Source of the DNA: JBDRNE01 sp043812935
GTDB lineage: Bacteria > Omnitrophota > Gorgyraeia > Tantalellales > Tantalellaceae
Reading direction: 5' to 3'
DNA: 32,421 nucleotides
NCBI GenBank assembly: GCA_043812935.1
Contig: JBDRLO010000036.1
Location: 1 to 32,421, forward strand
Shown here: positions 7,933-16,506 of the stretch, one piece after another
Position numbering within the stretch: position 1 is the stretch's first letter
Layout: every line of letters begins with the position of its first letter
Made by a program: the position numbers and the translations under genes
The notes under the pieces: generated by a model
Told to the model about the DNA's origin: nothing
The model's input: only the letters and a program-made list of their open reading frames with translations
Databases searched by the model: none

Positions 7933-8556
7933 ATGATTGAAATAAATTTATTGCCGAAAGAATTAAGGAAAGTTAAAAAGGTTACGGTTCAAATCCCGAA
8001 TATTCCTATTTTACCGGTTGCTGCCGGGGTTTTAGCGGTATTGGTGGCGGTTTACGGGGGATTGGATGTTGCTGTTCTAAAAAAGAAGCAAGATCTGGGG
8101 GCGTTAGATGAAAAATGGCGTTTAATGGAACCTCAGAGGGAAAAAACCGGAAGAATTATTGCGGAAATCGCGGCAAATGAAAAAAAAGTTTCCGCGATAA
8201 GAAAAATTGCCAAACCTAAGTTAAATTGGACAAAACTGCTTTTGGGATTGAATGAATCTATTATTCCGAATATTTGGATTGCGGATTTAGGGTTACAGGC
8301 TCATGTGCATGCAAACAAAAAGAGTAAGGATGTGAACTGTCTTGAAATAGGCGGATATGCATTAGGTAACAGTGAACAGGCAACGTTATTGGTGGCAAAA
8401 TTTATTAACAATTTGGAAGAAAATAAGAATTTTTCAGATTATTTTGAAAGGATTGAGTTGCGCAATATAAATAAACGTGAAATAAAAGATGAAGAAGTAA
8501 TGATGTTTAAACTTGATTGTTATATGAAAAACCGCGAAGATGAAAGTTTGTCGTAA
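7933..8556 (+). CDS. pilN: Type IV pilus inner-membrane protein PilN
   Basis: 207 residues. It starts with the hallmark IEINLLPKELR motif (residues 2-12) that docks into PilM. One transmembrane helix follows (residues ~27-50), then a periplasmic part with a helical stretch (~50-90) and a ferredoxin-like domain. In the known complex PilN pairs with PilO in the periplasm to carry the assembly signal towards PilP/PilQ. It lies between pilM and pilO, 18 bases before pilO. The middle domain contains a cysteine (NCLEIGGYAL) of unknown importance. Confidence 0.93.
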   Translation: MIEINLLPKELRKVKKVTVQIPNIPILPVAAGVLAVLVAVYGGLDVAVLKKKQDLGALDEKWRLMEPQREKTGRIIAEIAANEKKVSAIRKIAKPKLNWTKLLLGLNESIIPNIWIADLGLQAHVHANKKSKDVNCLEIGGYALGNSEQATLLVAKFINNLEENKNFSDYFERIELRNINKREIKDEEVMMFKLDCYMKNREDESLS

Positions 8557-8574
8557 GCGGGCTAAAAAAAATTT

Positions 8575-9189
8575 ATGAATATAAATGATTTAGATTTAAA
8601 AACAATAACGCCGGATAAAATAAAAGAATTATTTGCCGAAGAAAAATTCCGTACATATTTCGTAGCGGCTTTTGCTTCAATTTTAGCGGTGGTTTATATT
8701 TTTATCGCGATTATCCCGAAATGTTCTTTATTATCAAAAACTTCAAGAGAAATAAGAGATTTTCAGACGAATATAGACCTGGTCGAGAACAGAATTCGCA
8801 GGCTAGATGCGTTAACAAAAAAATTAAGCGATGTAAGCGCGGAATTGGAAAGTTATGCTAAGGGGCTGCCGGCTAAGAAAGATCTTCCTGCGTTTCTTGA
8901 GGAATTATCTCTTTTGGCAAAGAGTTCGGGAATTAAAATTTTAAGTATTACTCCCGCGGTAATCGCGTATACTAAAGAATCTGTTCCAAGTGAAAAGGGC
9001 TATTATCGGGAAGTTCCGATTATTATAACTGCTGAAAGCGGGTATCATCAATTAGGCTATTTTATTAGCAGTCTGGAAAGAAGTAAACGGTTTATTACAA
9101 TAACAGATTTGAAAATAAAAGGCAATGAACGCTCTCCGCGAAAGCACGATGTGAGAATAAGTTTGAATACATATGTTTCAGATGAATAA
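8575..9189 (+). CDS. pilO: Type IV pilus inner-membrane protein PilO
   Basis: 204 residues, standard for PilO. It has a short cytoplasmic N-terminus and one transmembrane helix (residues ~28-48). A coiled-coil-like segment follows (RDFQTNIDLVENRIRRLDAL, ~60-80), then a periplasmic ferredoxin-like domain containing the conserved late motif HQLGYFISSLERSKRFI. PilO forms a heterodimer with PilN and contacts PilP. Its 3' end overlaps pilP, which indicates translational coupling. Confidence 0.92.
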   Translation: MNINDLDLKTITPDKIKELFAEEKFRTYFVAAFASILAVVYIFIAIIPKCSLLSKTSREIRDFQTNIDLVENRIRRLDALTKKLSDVSAELESYAKGLPAKKDLPAFLEELSLLAKSSGIKILSITPAVIAYTKESVPSEKGYYREVPIIITAESGYHQLGYFISSLERSKRFITITDLKIKGNERSPRKHDVRISLNTYVSDE

Positions 9190-9571
9190 TAAAAAATTTT
9201 GTGTTCTTATGGTGAAATATTTAACTATTACAACATATGCGGTTGTAATGTTGAATTGTGCTGTAATCGGTTTTGCCAATGAATATAGTTCTTCTGACCG
9301 AAGGGACCCTTTTGTTTCTCTTGTGGGAGTTCAAAAGGAAACAGTTCAAGCCGGAAGCGCGTGGAATGTTTTTTCCATTGAAGATGTCGTATTGCAAGGA
9401 ATAGTTATGACACCGGATGGCACGCGTAGTGCCATTATAAACGGTGAAGTGATTAACGAAGGTGATGGAATTGACCAGTTGCTTGTTGAATCAGTTGGTA
9501 AGAATGCTGTAGTGATAAGTATAAACGGAGAGAAACATGAGTTAAGTCTTTTTGATGAAGACAATAGATAA
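9182..9571 (+). CDS. pilP: Pilus assembly protein PilP
   Basis: About 129 residues, smaller than the ~175 of Pseudomonas PilP. It has an N-terminal signal peptide with a hydrophobic core (residues ~7-27). The RRDPFVSL motif, typical of PilP, comes at the start of the mature part. A compact beta domain follows (VLQGIVMTPDGTRSAIINGEVINEGD), matching the HR/GspC-like fold that binds the secretin N0 domain. Cleavage could be after GFA. A lipoprotein Cys is possible at MLNC, but the Asn before it is atypical. I prefer the ATG at 9182, which overlaps the pilO stop; an in-frame ATG at 9173 is an alternative. Confidence 0.87.
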   Translation: MNNKKFCVLMVKYLTITTYAVVMLNCAVIGFANEYSSSDRRDPFVSLVGVQKETVQAGSAWNVFSIEDVVLQGIVMTPDGTRSAIINGEVINEGDGIDQLLVESVGKNAVVISINGEKHELSLFDEDNR

Positions 9572-9606
9572 TCTGAAACTTACATTACAAAAAGGAGAAA
9601 AACTGA

Positions 9607-11430
9607 ATGAAAAAGAATATCAATGTATTTTTAAAATATTTTGTCTGTTTTTTGACAATTGTTTTTATAAATTTGTGTTTTCTTTTGCCGGCTATATATG
9701 CCCAAGTGAAAACGAGCAGCAGCGTTGCGGTTAATAATGTTATTGATAATACTACACCTGCCGCGGAATTAAAACAACCGTTGCCTAAACCGGGAAACAT
9801 AACGGTAAATTTTAAAGATGTTGATATACAAACGGTTTTACATTACCTTTCAGAAGTTAGCGGAGTGGATATTATACCTTCCCCCGGAGTTGAGGGGACT
9901 GTTACGATGCGTTTGAGAGATAAACCCTGGGAAGTTGCTTTAGATATTGTTACAAGAAATTATAGTTATGCTTATTCGCGGGATGACGAAAAAGGGATTA
10001 TAAGAGTAATGCCTAAAAGCAGCCTGCAGGCGGAAGAACCCATAACAGAAGTTATTGCTTTGAACTACATAATTGAAAGTACAGAAGGATCTACCGGTGC
10101 AGCAGTTGTAAGTGACGAAGAAACTGATAATTCCGAAAGTTCCGATAAAAACATATCACAGCTTATGAAGGCGATTAATTCTGTTATTTTTACGCAGTCG
10201 GGAGAAAAAGCCACGTTTTTACCAACGGCAAACGCTATTGTTGTTACAGCTATTCCGGCTCGTGTGAGCATTATAAAAGATATGTTAATAAAACTTGATA
10301 AAAAGACTCCTCAGATTATGCTTGAGGCAAAAGTTATTGAAGTAACCCTGGATAGGAATGACCAGTTTGGTGTGGATTGGAATGCCGTAATATCTGCTGC
10401 CGGCGCGAATCGTCCTACGACATTTCCTTTTAGAAATGACGGCTCATTGAGTTTTTTGCCTTCAAAACAAACCAATTATTATCCGGCAAGCAGTTTGGAT
10501 GGAGCAGCTTTAACTGGTGTTGGTAATTTTCCTATTGTAGACGTTTTTAGTGCTGTAGGGCAAAGGGTAAACCCGACAACTTTTACAACAGCAACCAATA
10601 GCGCGAATTTATTTTCATTTGGAACATTAGATTTTAGCCAGTTTTCCGCGAGATTAAGGCTAATTGACGAGAGGGATGATACAAAAATATTGTCAAGCCC
10701 CCGTATAACTACGCTGAACAATCAACCCGCGGTTATTAAAGTTATTAGCAATGTTTTTCTGCAAAAACAGCAAACATCAACAGATACGGCATCAGTCGTT
10801 ACAGTAGAATTTGAAACAGAACCGAGAGAAATCGGAGTTATTCTGGAAGTTACTCCGCATGTTAATGAAAATGGTGAAATAATGGTAAATCTCAGGCCTC
10901 AAGTATCAAGTTCGCTGGATTTTAGTGAATTGCAAGTCAGTGGTAGCGCAAATACGGTTGCTATGACTTATAATTCGCGTGAAGCAGATACACAGGTAAT
11001 GGTTACAGACGGAGAAACAATATTCATTGGAGGGCTTATTACGGAAACAAAAGCGAAAGAAGACCATAAATTTCCGATTTTGGGCGATATTTTTGGAGAT
11101 ATTCCTATTGTGGGAGGAATTTTTAAGTACAAACAAGACAATGTTGACAAGACAGAGGTTGTATTTTTTATAACAGTAAACATTTTAGACGATGACAAGG
11201 AATCTATAGAAAGATCAGAAATGCACGCTAAGTTGTACCGTGAATATTATTTAAACCATAAAGACAATCAGACTGAACAAAAATCCAAATCAAAAACAGA
11301 GATTAATAAAGGCAAGTTGAAAACTTCTCATGCGGCAGTTGAAGTTGATAAAACAAATATATCAGGTGTAGAACAAAAAAGAGGATCAAAACCTTTTTTT
11401 GATTTTAGAAAAACAAAAACGAAGGAATAA
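9607..11430 (+). CDS. pilQ: Type IV pilus secretin PilQ
   Basis: 607 residues. It forms the outer-membrane channel through which the pilus passes. A signal peptide (residues 1-32, ending AIYA) is followed by an STN/N0 domain (NITVNFKDVDIQTVLHYLSE, ~60-130). An N1 domain runs to ~235, and the C-terminal secretin barrel domain (~240-545) contains SSPRITTLNNQPAVIKV, PREIGVILEVTPHV and FIGGLITETKAKEDHKFPIL, then a final VVFFITVNIL strand. No N-terminal AMIN domains are visible, so it is shorter than proteobacterial PilQ. The last ~55 residues are Lys-rich and low-complexity. A good ribosome site (AAAGGAG) precedes the ATG. It is the last gene of the pil operon. Confidence 0.95.
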   Translation: MKKNINVFLKYFVCFLTIVFINLCFLLPAIYAQVKTSSSVAVNNVIDNTTPAAELKQPLPKPGNITVNFKDVDIQTVLHYLSEVSGVDIIPSPGVEGTVTMRLRDKPWEVALDIVTRNYSYAYSRDDEKGIIRVMPKSSLQAEEPITEVIALNYIIESTEGSTGAAVVSDEETDNSESSDKNISQLMKAINSVIFTQSGEKATFLPTANAIVVTAIPARVSIIKDMLIKLDKKTPQIMLEAKVIEVTLDRNDQFGVDWNAVISAAGANRPTTFPFRNDGSLSFLPSKQTNYYPASSLDGAALTGVGNFPIVDVFSAVGQRVNPTTFTTATNSANLFSFGTLDFSQFSARLRLIDERDDTKILSSPRITTLNNQPAVIKVISNVFLQKQQTSTDTASVVTVEFETEPREIGVILEVTPHVNENGEIMVNLRPQVSSSLDFSELQVSGSANTVAMTYNSREADTQVMVTDGETIFIGGLITETKAKEDHKFPILGDIFGDIPIVGGIFKYKQDNVDKTEVVFFITVNILDDDKESIERSEMHAKLYREYYLNHKDNQTEQKSKSKTEINKGKLKTSHAAVEVDKTNISGVEQKRGSKPFFDFRKTKTKE

Positions 11431-11609
11431 AAAAACAAAATTGGGAAGAAAAGTATTATCAAGTTTTTAATAATTCAAGTCTAACAATATTATATCCTTC
11501 GGATTCTTCCCAGAGTGATTGCTGTGTTATGTATATTTTCAACTGGTTGGCAGATACACAGCGGTACAAATCTTAATTACTAGGTTATGCTTTAAGAATT
11601 ATCAAAAAT
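11431..11609. other. Structured intergenic region after pilQ
   Basis: There are two nested-looking inverted repeats: TGGGAAGAA (11442-11450) with TTCTTCCCA (11504-11512), and GCTGTGT (11521-11527) with ACACAGC (11556-11562). Neither is followed by a T tract, so this is not a classic terminator. No ORF is seen. Confidence 0.45.
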
Positions 11610-11897
11610 ATGACAAAATATAATTTTATTTTTGAAAAAAAAGGTAAGATGGTTTATATTTCTCATCTTGATCTTATGATGTTGTTTCGTAGAGCCATTC
11701 GGAGGGCAGCTTTACCGTTTGTATTGACAAATGGTTTTTCACCGCGGGTAAAAATCAGTATTCCAAAAGCTTTGAAACTAGGGGTTGAAAGTTTTAATGA
11801 AGAAATAGCTTTGTGGTTAAATGAAGAAATAGTTCGAGATAAAGTGATAAGATTGATTAATGACGAACTTCCTGAGGGAATTCGACTAGCCAGCTAG
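11610..11897 (+). CDS. DUF2344 (radical SAM-linked) domain protein, apparently truncated
   Basis: 95 residues matching the first half of the DUF2344/TIGR03936 domain: a YNFIFEKKGKMVYISHLDLM opening, then FRRAIRRAALP, NGFSPRVKISI and LKLGVESFNEE. Family members usually run to about 200 residues, either alone or fused to the C-terminus of a B12-binding radical SAM protein (TIGR03960). Here the frame stops right after LPEGIRLAS, and the next ~190 bases have no continuation in any frame. The stop is inside GACTAGCCAGCTAGTC, which resembles the local 8-bp repeat. The family often sits upstream of RNase G and rplU, as here. Function is not established; tRNA or rRNA modification is sometimes suggested. 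It could be a decaying gene. Confidence 0.7.
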   Translation: MTKYNFIFEKKGKMVYISHLDLMMLFRRAIRRAALPFVLTNGFSPRVKISIPKALKLGVESFNEEIALWLNEEIVRDKVIRLINDELPEGIRLAS

Positions 11898-11980
11898 TCA
11901 AAATTATATAGCGTATGCGTATGTAGTATATAGATTTGCAAGTTTAATTGATAGTTGATAGAAGGTATCCTATGTGCTAA

Positions 11981-12066
11981 TTAACCGGTCAACCATTCGA
12001 CAAGCTCCTCTCGATTTCGCTCGAGACGGGAGGATAAACAGGTTAACCGGTGTAACCGGCTAACCA
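11981..12066. repeat. Composite dispersed repeat: GGTTRACC units flanking a hairpin
   Basis: Inverted-orientation 8-bp-type units lie at 11981-11995 and 12041-12066. Between them is a segment (11995-12035, starting ATTCGACAAGCTC) with a TCTCGA / TCGAGA stem at 12009-12014 and 12021-12026. It fills the gap between the truncated DUF2344 gene and rng. A related simple motif, TTGATAGTTGATAG, precedes it at ~11947-11960. Confidence 0.7.
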
Positions 12067-12089
12067 AATATGGAAAGGATAAAACACAA

Positions 12090-13634
12090 ATGGCAAGGAA
12101 AACAAAAAAAACCGGGTTAGATTTGCCCTCCGGTAAAACTATTTTGGTTAATATCAGTCCCGCTGAAAAACGTGCCGCGATATTAAGCAATGGTGAATTA
12201 GTGGATTTTTTTATGGAAAGGGCAAGTACTGAACATTACGCGGGAAGTGTTTATAAAGGCAGAGTTAGTTCCGTACTTCCAGGGATAGAAGCTGTCTTTG
12301 TCGACATTGGACTTGAAAAAAATGGTTTTTTACATGTAAGTGATGTTATAGACAAGACATCTGTTTTGAAAGAAATGTTATTGGATGATGAACCTGCTTT
12401 TAAAACAGTTGTTAAGAAAAAGCATCCCAAAATTAAAAGTATTTTAAAATCCGGGGAAGAAATTATAGTTCAGGTTGTTAAAGAGGCAATCGGCAGTAAA
12501 GGCCCCAGGCTTACGACATATATCAGCATACCCGGCAGGTATCTTGTTTTGACTCCATATGATAAAGGTATAGGCATATCCCGTAGAATTATGGATAAAA
12601 ATGAACGCAAGCGTATACGGGGGATTTTTGATAAAATGGGGTTTTTAGATAAAGTCGGTTGTATTGTGCGTACAGTAGCAGAAGGTAAAAGCGAAGATGA
12701 ACTTAAAAGCGAACTAAAGTATTTGCTGAACTTGTGGGAAAAGGTAAAAAAGCGCGCTGAAAAACAGTCCGCGCCGTCAAATGTATATGAAGAATATGGT
12801 ATTGTGCTTCGAATGATACGAGATATTTTTACGAACGATGTTGCTCAGCTTATTGTTGATTCAAGTGACGAATATATTAGGATTATTAAGTTTCTCAAAG
12901 CTTTTATGCCTGCTTTAAAAAAGAAAGTGAAGTTATATAACGGCCAGGTTCCGTTGTTCGAGAAATATAAATTGGACAAAAAGATTGACGAAATTTTTGA
13001 AAGAAAAGTAGCTCTTAAGAGCGGCGGATATTTGATAATAGAGCAGACAGAAGGAGTTGTTGTTATTGACGTAAATACAGGTAGTTTTGTTGGTAAAGAA
13101 AGCCTGGAAGAAACAGCATTTAAAACAAATACGGAAGCCGCGGGCGAAATTCCGAAGCAGCTCATATTGAGAGATATCGGGGGTATTATTATTATTGATT
13201 TTATTGATATGGAAACAAAAGACCATAGAGATAAAATTTTTCACTTTTTACAACAAAAACTGCAAAGTGATAAAGCCCGGATAAATGTGCGGGCGATTTC
13301 TCAATTTGGCGTAGTAGAGATGACGCGTCAACGTAGAAGAAAAAGTTTAGAGGGTACGTCTCGTGTAGATTGTCCTTATTGCGGCGGTAAAGGAAAAATT
13401 AAGAGTGTTGAAACGATTGCAATTGAGACTGCCAGGAAAATAGAAAGAACTTTGTCAAACAGCCAAAAAAAGCGTAAACATATAAAAGTTAGTTCTCATC
13501 CCGATATTAACGACGCTTTAATTTCAGATCAGGCGCGGATATTAAGCGGTATACAACGAAAATACCGATGTAAAATTGAGCTTGAAGAGGATGCCGGCCT
13601 GCACATAGAAGATATTGTGATCTATGAACAATAA
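12090..13634 (+). CDS. rng: Ribonuclease E/G family endoribonuclease
   Basis: 514 residues. It cleaves single-stranded RNA during rRNA maturation and mRNA decay. An S1 RNA-binding domain spans ~residues 40-130 (YAGSVYKGRVSSVLPGIEAVFVDIG-type start). The catalytic Mg2+ aspartates are D327 (VIDVNTGSFVG) and D370 (IIIDFIDME). The Zn-link cysteines are C428 and C431 (CPYCGG). The spacings D-D of 43 and D-C of 58 equal those of E. coli RNase E (D303, D346, C404). It has no long C-terminal scaffold, so it is RNase G-like in length. The ATG at 12090 follows a GGAAAGGAT ribosome site. A 24-residue basic leader precedes the canonical ILVNISPAEKRAAI start. Confidence 0.95.
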   Translation: MARKTKKTGLDLPSGKTILVNISPAEKRAAILSNGELVDFFMERASTEHYAGSVYKGRVSSVLPGIEAVFVDIGLEKNGFLHVSDVIDKTSVLKEMLLDDEPAFKTVVKKKHPKIKSILKSGEEIIVQVVKEAIGSKGPRLTTYISIPGRYLVLTPYDKGIGISRRIMDKNERKRIRGIFDKMGFLDKVGCIVRTVAEGKSEDELKSELKYLLNLWEKVKKRAEKQSAPSNVYEEYGIVLRMIRDIFTNDVAQLIVDSSDEYIRIIKFLKAFMPALKKKVKLYNGQVPLFEKYKLDKKIDEIFERKVALKSGGYLIIEQTEGVVVIDVNTGSFVGKESLEETAFKTNTEAAGEIPKQLILRDIGGIIIIDFIDMETKDHRDKIFHFLQQKLQSDKARINVRAISQFGVVEMTRQRRRKSLEGTSRVDCPYCGGKGKIKSVETIAIETARKIERTLSNSQKKRKHIKVSSHPDINDALISDQARILSGIQRKYRCKIELEEDAGLHIEDIVIYEQ

Positions 13635-13710
13635 AAAATTTTAAATTCTTGTATAAGCTGGGTTTTGCCGAAATAATGAGATATACTTGTTATATAGGGG
13701 GTTTTGAGAA

Positions 13711-14163
13711 ATGAAGCTATTTTTTTGCGGTAAAAAAGGGATAACCCTTATAGAGGTGGTTATAGCCGCGACTTTGGTGTTTATAGCGGTAATTTCTATC
13801 GGAGCGCTTGTAACGCAGAGTTCAGTTTTCTCACGCCGAATAGATACCATATATACGGCATCGTACCTTGCGCAAAGACGTATTGACCTTTTGAAACGTT
13901 TGGATTTCAGCCAGATTTCATCAGCTGTGGAATCTGAAGTACGTATAAGTAATGACGGGAATATTGATCCTAACGGGGATTATACCCGCACCACAGAAAT
14001 TACCACTGATTTCGAAGGAGACAGCCATCTCATACAAGTTAAGGTTACGGTTAAACGTTTACAGATAAATATGGACGGTAGTTATTTGGATCCTGATACA
14101 GGAGAAGCAGTTTTTGCGGGTCAACCCGTAGTTATGGAAACATTATTTTCGGATGTTACTTAG
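13711..14163 (+). CDS. Minor prepilin, PilV-like
   Basis: 150 residues. The prepilin leader ends CGKKG|ITLIE (cleavage after residue 10, Glu at mature position 5) and is followed by a hydrophobic helix to ~residue 33. The SYLAQRRIDLLKRLDF segment is typical of PilV/GspI-type minor pilins. The C-terminal half is polar and beta-rich (TTEITTDFEGDSHLIQVKVTV). It heads a three-gene minor prepilin set. Minor pilins of this sort prime pilus assembly at the tip. The ATG follows a GGGGG stretch at a usable distance. No clear promoter was found in the 76 bases after rng. Confidence 0.85.
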   Translation: MKLFFCGKKGITLIEVVIAATLVFIAVISIGALVTQSSVFSRRIDTIYTASYLAQRRIDLLKRLDFSQISSAVESEVRISNDGNIDPNGDYTRTTEITTDFEGDSHLIQVKVTVKRLQINMDGSYLDPDTGEAVFAGQPVVMETLFSDVT

Positions 14164-14194
14164 TAAATTTATTATTAAACACGGAAGATAAATT

Positions 14195-16504
14195 ATGCGA
14201 AAAATTTTAAAAGAAAAAAAAGGTTTTACCGTTACCGAAGTGATTTTTGTGGCAGCTATATCTCTTATGGTGATAGCGGCGATATTATCTGTCTGGGTTT
14301 TTACCTATAAAACCTGGGCAGGTGAAAACGAACGCACTAATCTCAGAATCGATGTTATTAAAGCTTTGGAAACTATAAAAAATGATTTAAGGCTGTCCAG
14401 CCTTACGTATATATCTTTTTATCCGCAGGATACGGAGCCTTATACCGCGGTTAGTATTCCAGTGGCAGATCGAGATGTTAATGGTCTTTTTACATTGGAT
14501 AATAGCGGAAAAATAGACTGGGATAAAACTATTATATATCATTTGGTTTCGACCGGTGGAAGTAAGTATACGTTAAGGCGTACGGTTTTTGATCCGAGAG
14601 ATAACACGATGAATGATACTCAGAGGTATTCGCAAATGGCAAATGTTGTTTCCGCTGGAACAGGCGGCGGCGGCTCATCTACAGATATGGACTTTCTTGA
14701 AAATGTGGATGTTTTTACGATTTCTTCACTGGCTCCGGTAATTGATTTTTATTGCGATTCGTCTACTGAAGTTAAAGAAAATCAGGTTGTGTTCGGATGG
14801 GCAAGGCTGACGCCCGGGGATCATACGATACGATTGGAAGTTACCGGCAAAAACAGCTTATCATCAGGCTATAATTTAGGCGTTGATAACTTAAGGATAG
14901 AACCTTCCGGTAGTGTAAGAGAAATGGAATATTATAATTCTGCTTACGCGCCGGGAGGGGCTTTTACAGTAAGCGGAGGAACAGCAACGAGAATACATGA
15001 TTATCTTTGGAATAATGATAATTATTTGAAATTTTCTGCCGGAGGAACAGGCAGCTATATTGAAATCAACGATTATTATGATCTTTGGAGAGAATCCGCG
15101 TTCAATAACGCGGCACTTAATAATACGGAACGTATAGAAGAAGAAACCCATGTTGGTTTGGATATTCCGGAGGACTCGGAAGAAGGAGAGATAACATGGT
15201 TTTCGGATGCTTCTACGGGTGACGCTTTGCAGGACGGAGCGGATGGGTATGCGAATCCTTTAGATCCGACTTCGGCACCGGTAGTGCCGTATGTTATCCG
15301 GATTTTTATTGATCATTCGTATTTAGATATTGATCCGGATGAAATAAGTGATAAAGTAGACCTAATCCGTGTAAAATTTAAAACAACACTTGCGGGTACT
15401 TTAAGAATTGAACGTGCTTATATTACACGGAGAAGCAATGGAGCCGCAGCTGCGGTTTATGACGGCGATATAAATGAAACCACGGGGGGAAAGACTATAG
15501 AAGAGTATCATAAACATCAAGAACTTTTTTTTAAAGATAACACTTTGGATTTTGATGGTGATGGGAGCACGACTGATATCGTAAAAGGAATTACAATATC
15601 TCCGGCCGTATCTTCAACCGGAGAAGTTTGGAGTGAATGGACGGCCTTTCCTTTGGTGGTGAGAGATGCCGCCAATAGTGATGTTGATTATTTTATAACT
15701 TTGTATATTTCAAATATTGCTGAAGCGGATTGTAAATATTGGCAATCTTCTTCTGCGGTTCAGTCGTATTATTTGAGCGGTAATGATTATAATTCAGCGC
15801 AGCTTTTTAATGCTGTTGGAACTCCTTCATGGAGTACCGCATATCCTTTGGTTAACAGTTCTAATGATGTTTTCATAATCGCTAATATTGATACATGGCG
15901 AAAAACCGGAAGCGTGGAGTCACAGGTTTTTGATACAACTTTGACATCTCCCGCATATAACCAAATACAATGGTCAGAAAATCGCCCGTCCAAGACGGAT
16001 ATAAAATTCAAAGCTCGTTCATCCGGTAGTGCTTATATGACGGGTGCTTTGGATTGGGACGTTATTTCGGCATCAGGGTCTAATCCAGGATCACTTTCGA
16101 TTGGCAGCGGCCGTTATGTGCAGTTTTTAGGAGAACTATCAGCGGAACCCTATTGGCAGTGTTCCGCAAGTTCTTATGGATATGATGAATATATTACTGA
16201 TCAAATAAGCCATCCGTTGCAGCCGTATGATTTTCCTGAAATAAGCGGGGATCCGTATGTTACTGTTATGTCTTCTCCGTGGGTGGATGATGTGCAAATA
16301 GACTGGCCGGGCGCGGACCGTATATGCACGCTTACCGCGGATATCGCAAAAAAAGATGATTTTGGCCAGGCCAAAGTAACTGTTGACGGAAGTGATTTGG
16401 TCAAAGTGCTTAGTGTTCATGTAACAGTGTCGAAGGATATAGATGGAAGAAGTATTGAAGAAGATAATTATATTGAGGTTGAACCCAGAAACACAGGTAA
16501 ATAA
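14195..16504 (+). CDS. Large minor prepilin, PilW-like, with extended ectodomain
   Basis: 769 residues, two to three times the usual length of PilW/GspJ proteins. The N-terminal leader is KEKKG|FTVTE (cleavage after residue 10) with a hydrophobic helix to ~34. WAGENERTNLRIDVIKALE then fits the GspJ/PilW coiled start. The exported part includes a beta-sandwich-like module with TGKNSLSSGYNLGVDNLRI (~residues 222-240), an Asp-rich loop DFDGDGSTTD (~450) that could bind Ca2+, and a second module near 570-700 (SQVFDTTLTSPAYN, then DIKFKARSS, then GRYVQFLGEL) like the beta-sandwich modules of many secreted proteins. I infer a tip adhesin or ligand-binding role. pilX-like follows after 2 bases. Confidence 0.85.
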   Translation: MRKILKEKKGFTVTEVIFVAAISLMVIAAILSVWVFTYKTWAGENERTNLRIDVIKALETIKNDLRLSSLTYISFYPQDTEPYTAVSIPVADRDVNGLFTLDNSGKIDWDKTIIYHLVSTGGSKYTLRRTVFDPRDNTMNDTQRYSQMANVVSAGTGGGGSSTDMDFLENVDVFTISSLAPVIDFYCDSSTEVKENQVVFGWARLTPGDHTIRLEVTGKNSLSSGYNLGVDNLRIEPSGSVREMEYYNSAYAPGGAFTVSGGTATRIHDYLWNNDNYLKFSAGGTGSYIEINDYYDLWRESAFNNAALNNTERIEEETHVGLDIPEDSEEGEITWFSDASTGDALQDGADGYANPLDPTSAPVVPYVIRIFIDHSYLDIDPDEISDKVDLIRVKFKTTLAGTLRIERAYITRRSNGAAAAVYDGDINETTGGKTIEEYHKHQELFFKDNTLDFDGDGSTTDIVKGITISPAVSSTGEVWSEWTAFPLVVRDAANSDVDYFITLYISNIAEADCKYWQSSSAVQSYYLSGNDYNSAQLFNAVGTPSWSTAYPLVNSSNDVFIIANIDTWRKTGSVESQVFDTTLTSPAYNQIQWSENRPSKTDIKFKARSSGSAYMTGALDWDVISASGSNPGSLSIGSGRYVQFLGELSAEPYWQCSASSYGYDEYITDQISHPLQPYDFPEISGDPYVTVMSSPWVDDVQIDWPGADRICTLTADIAKKDDFGQAKVTVDGSDLVKVLSVHVTVSKDIDGRSIEEDNYIEVEPRNTGK

Positions 16505-16506
16505 AA

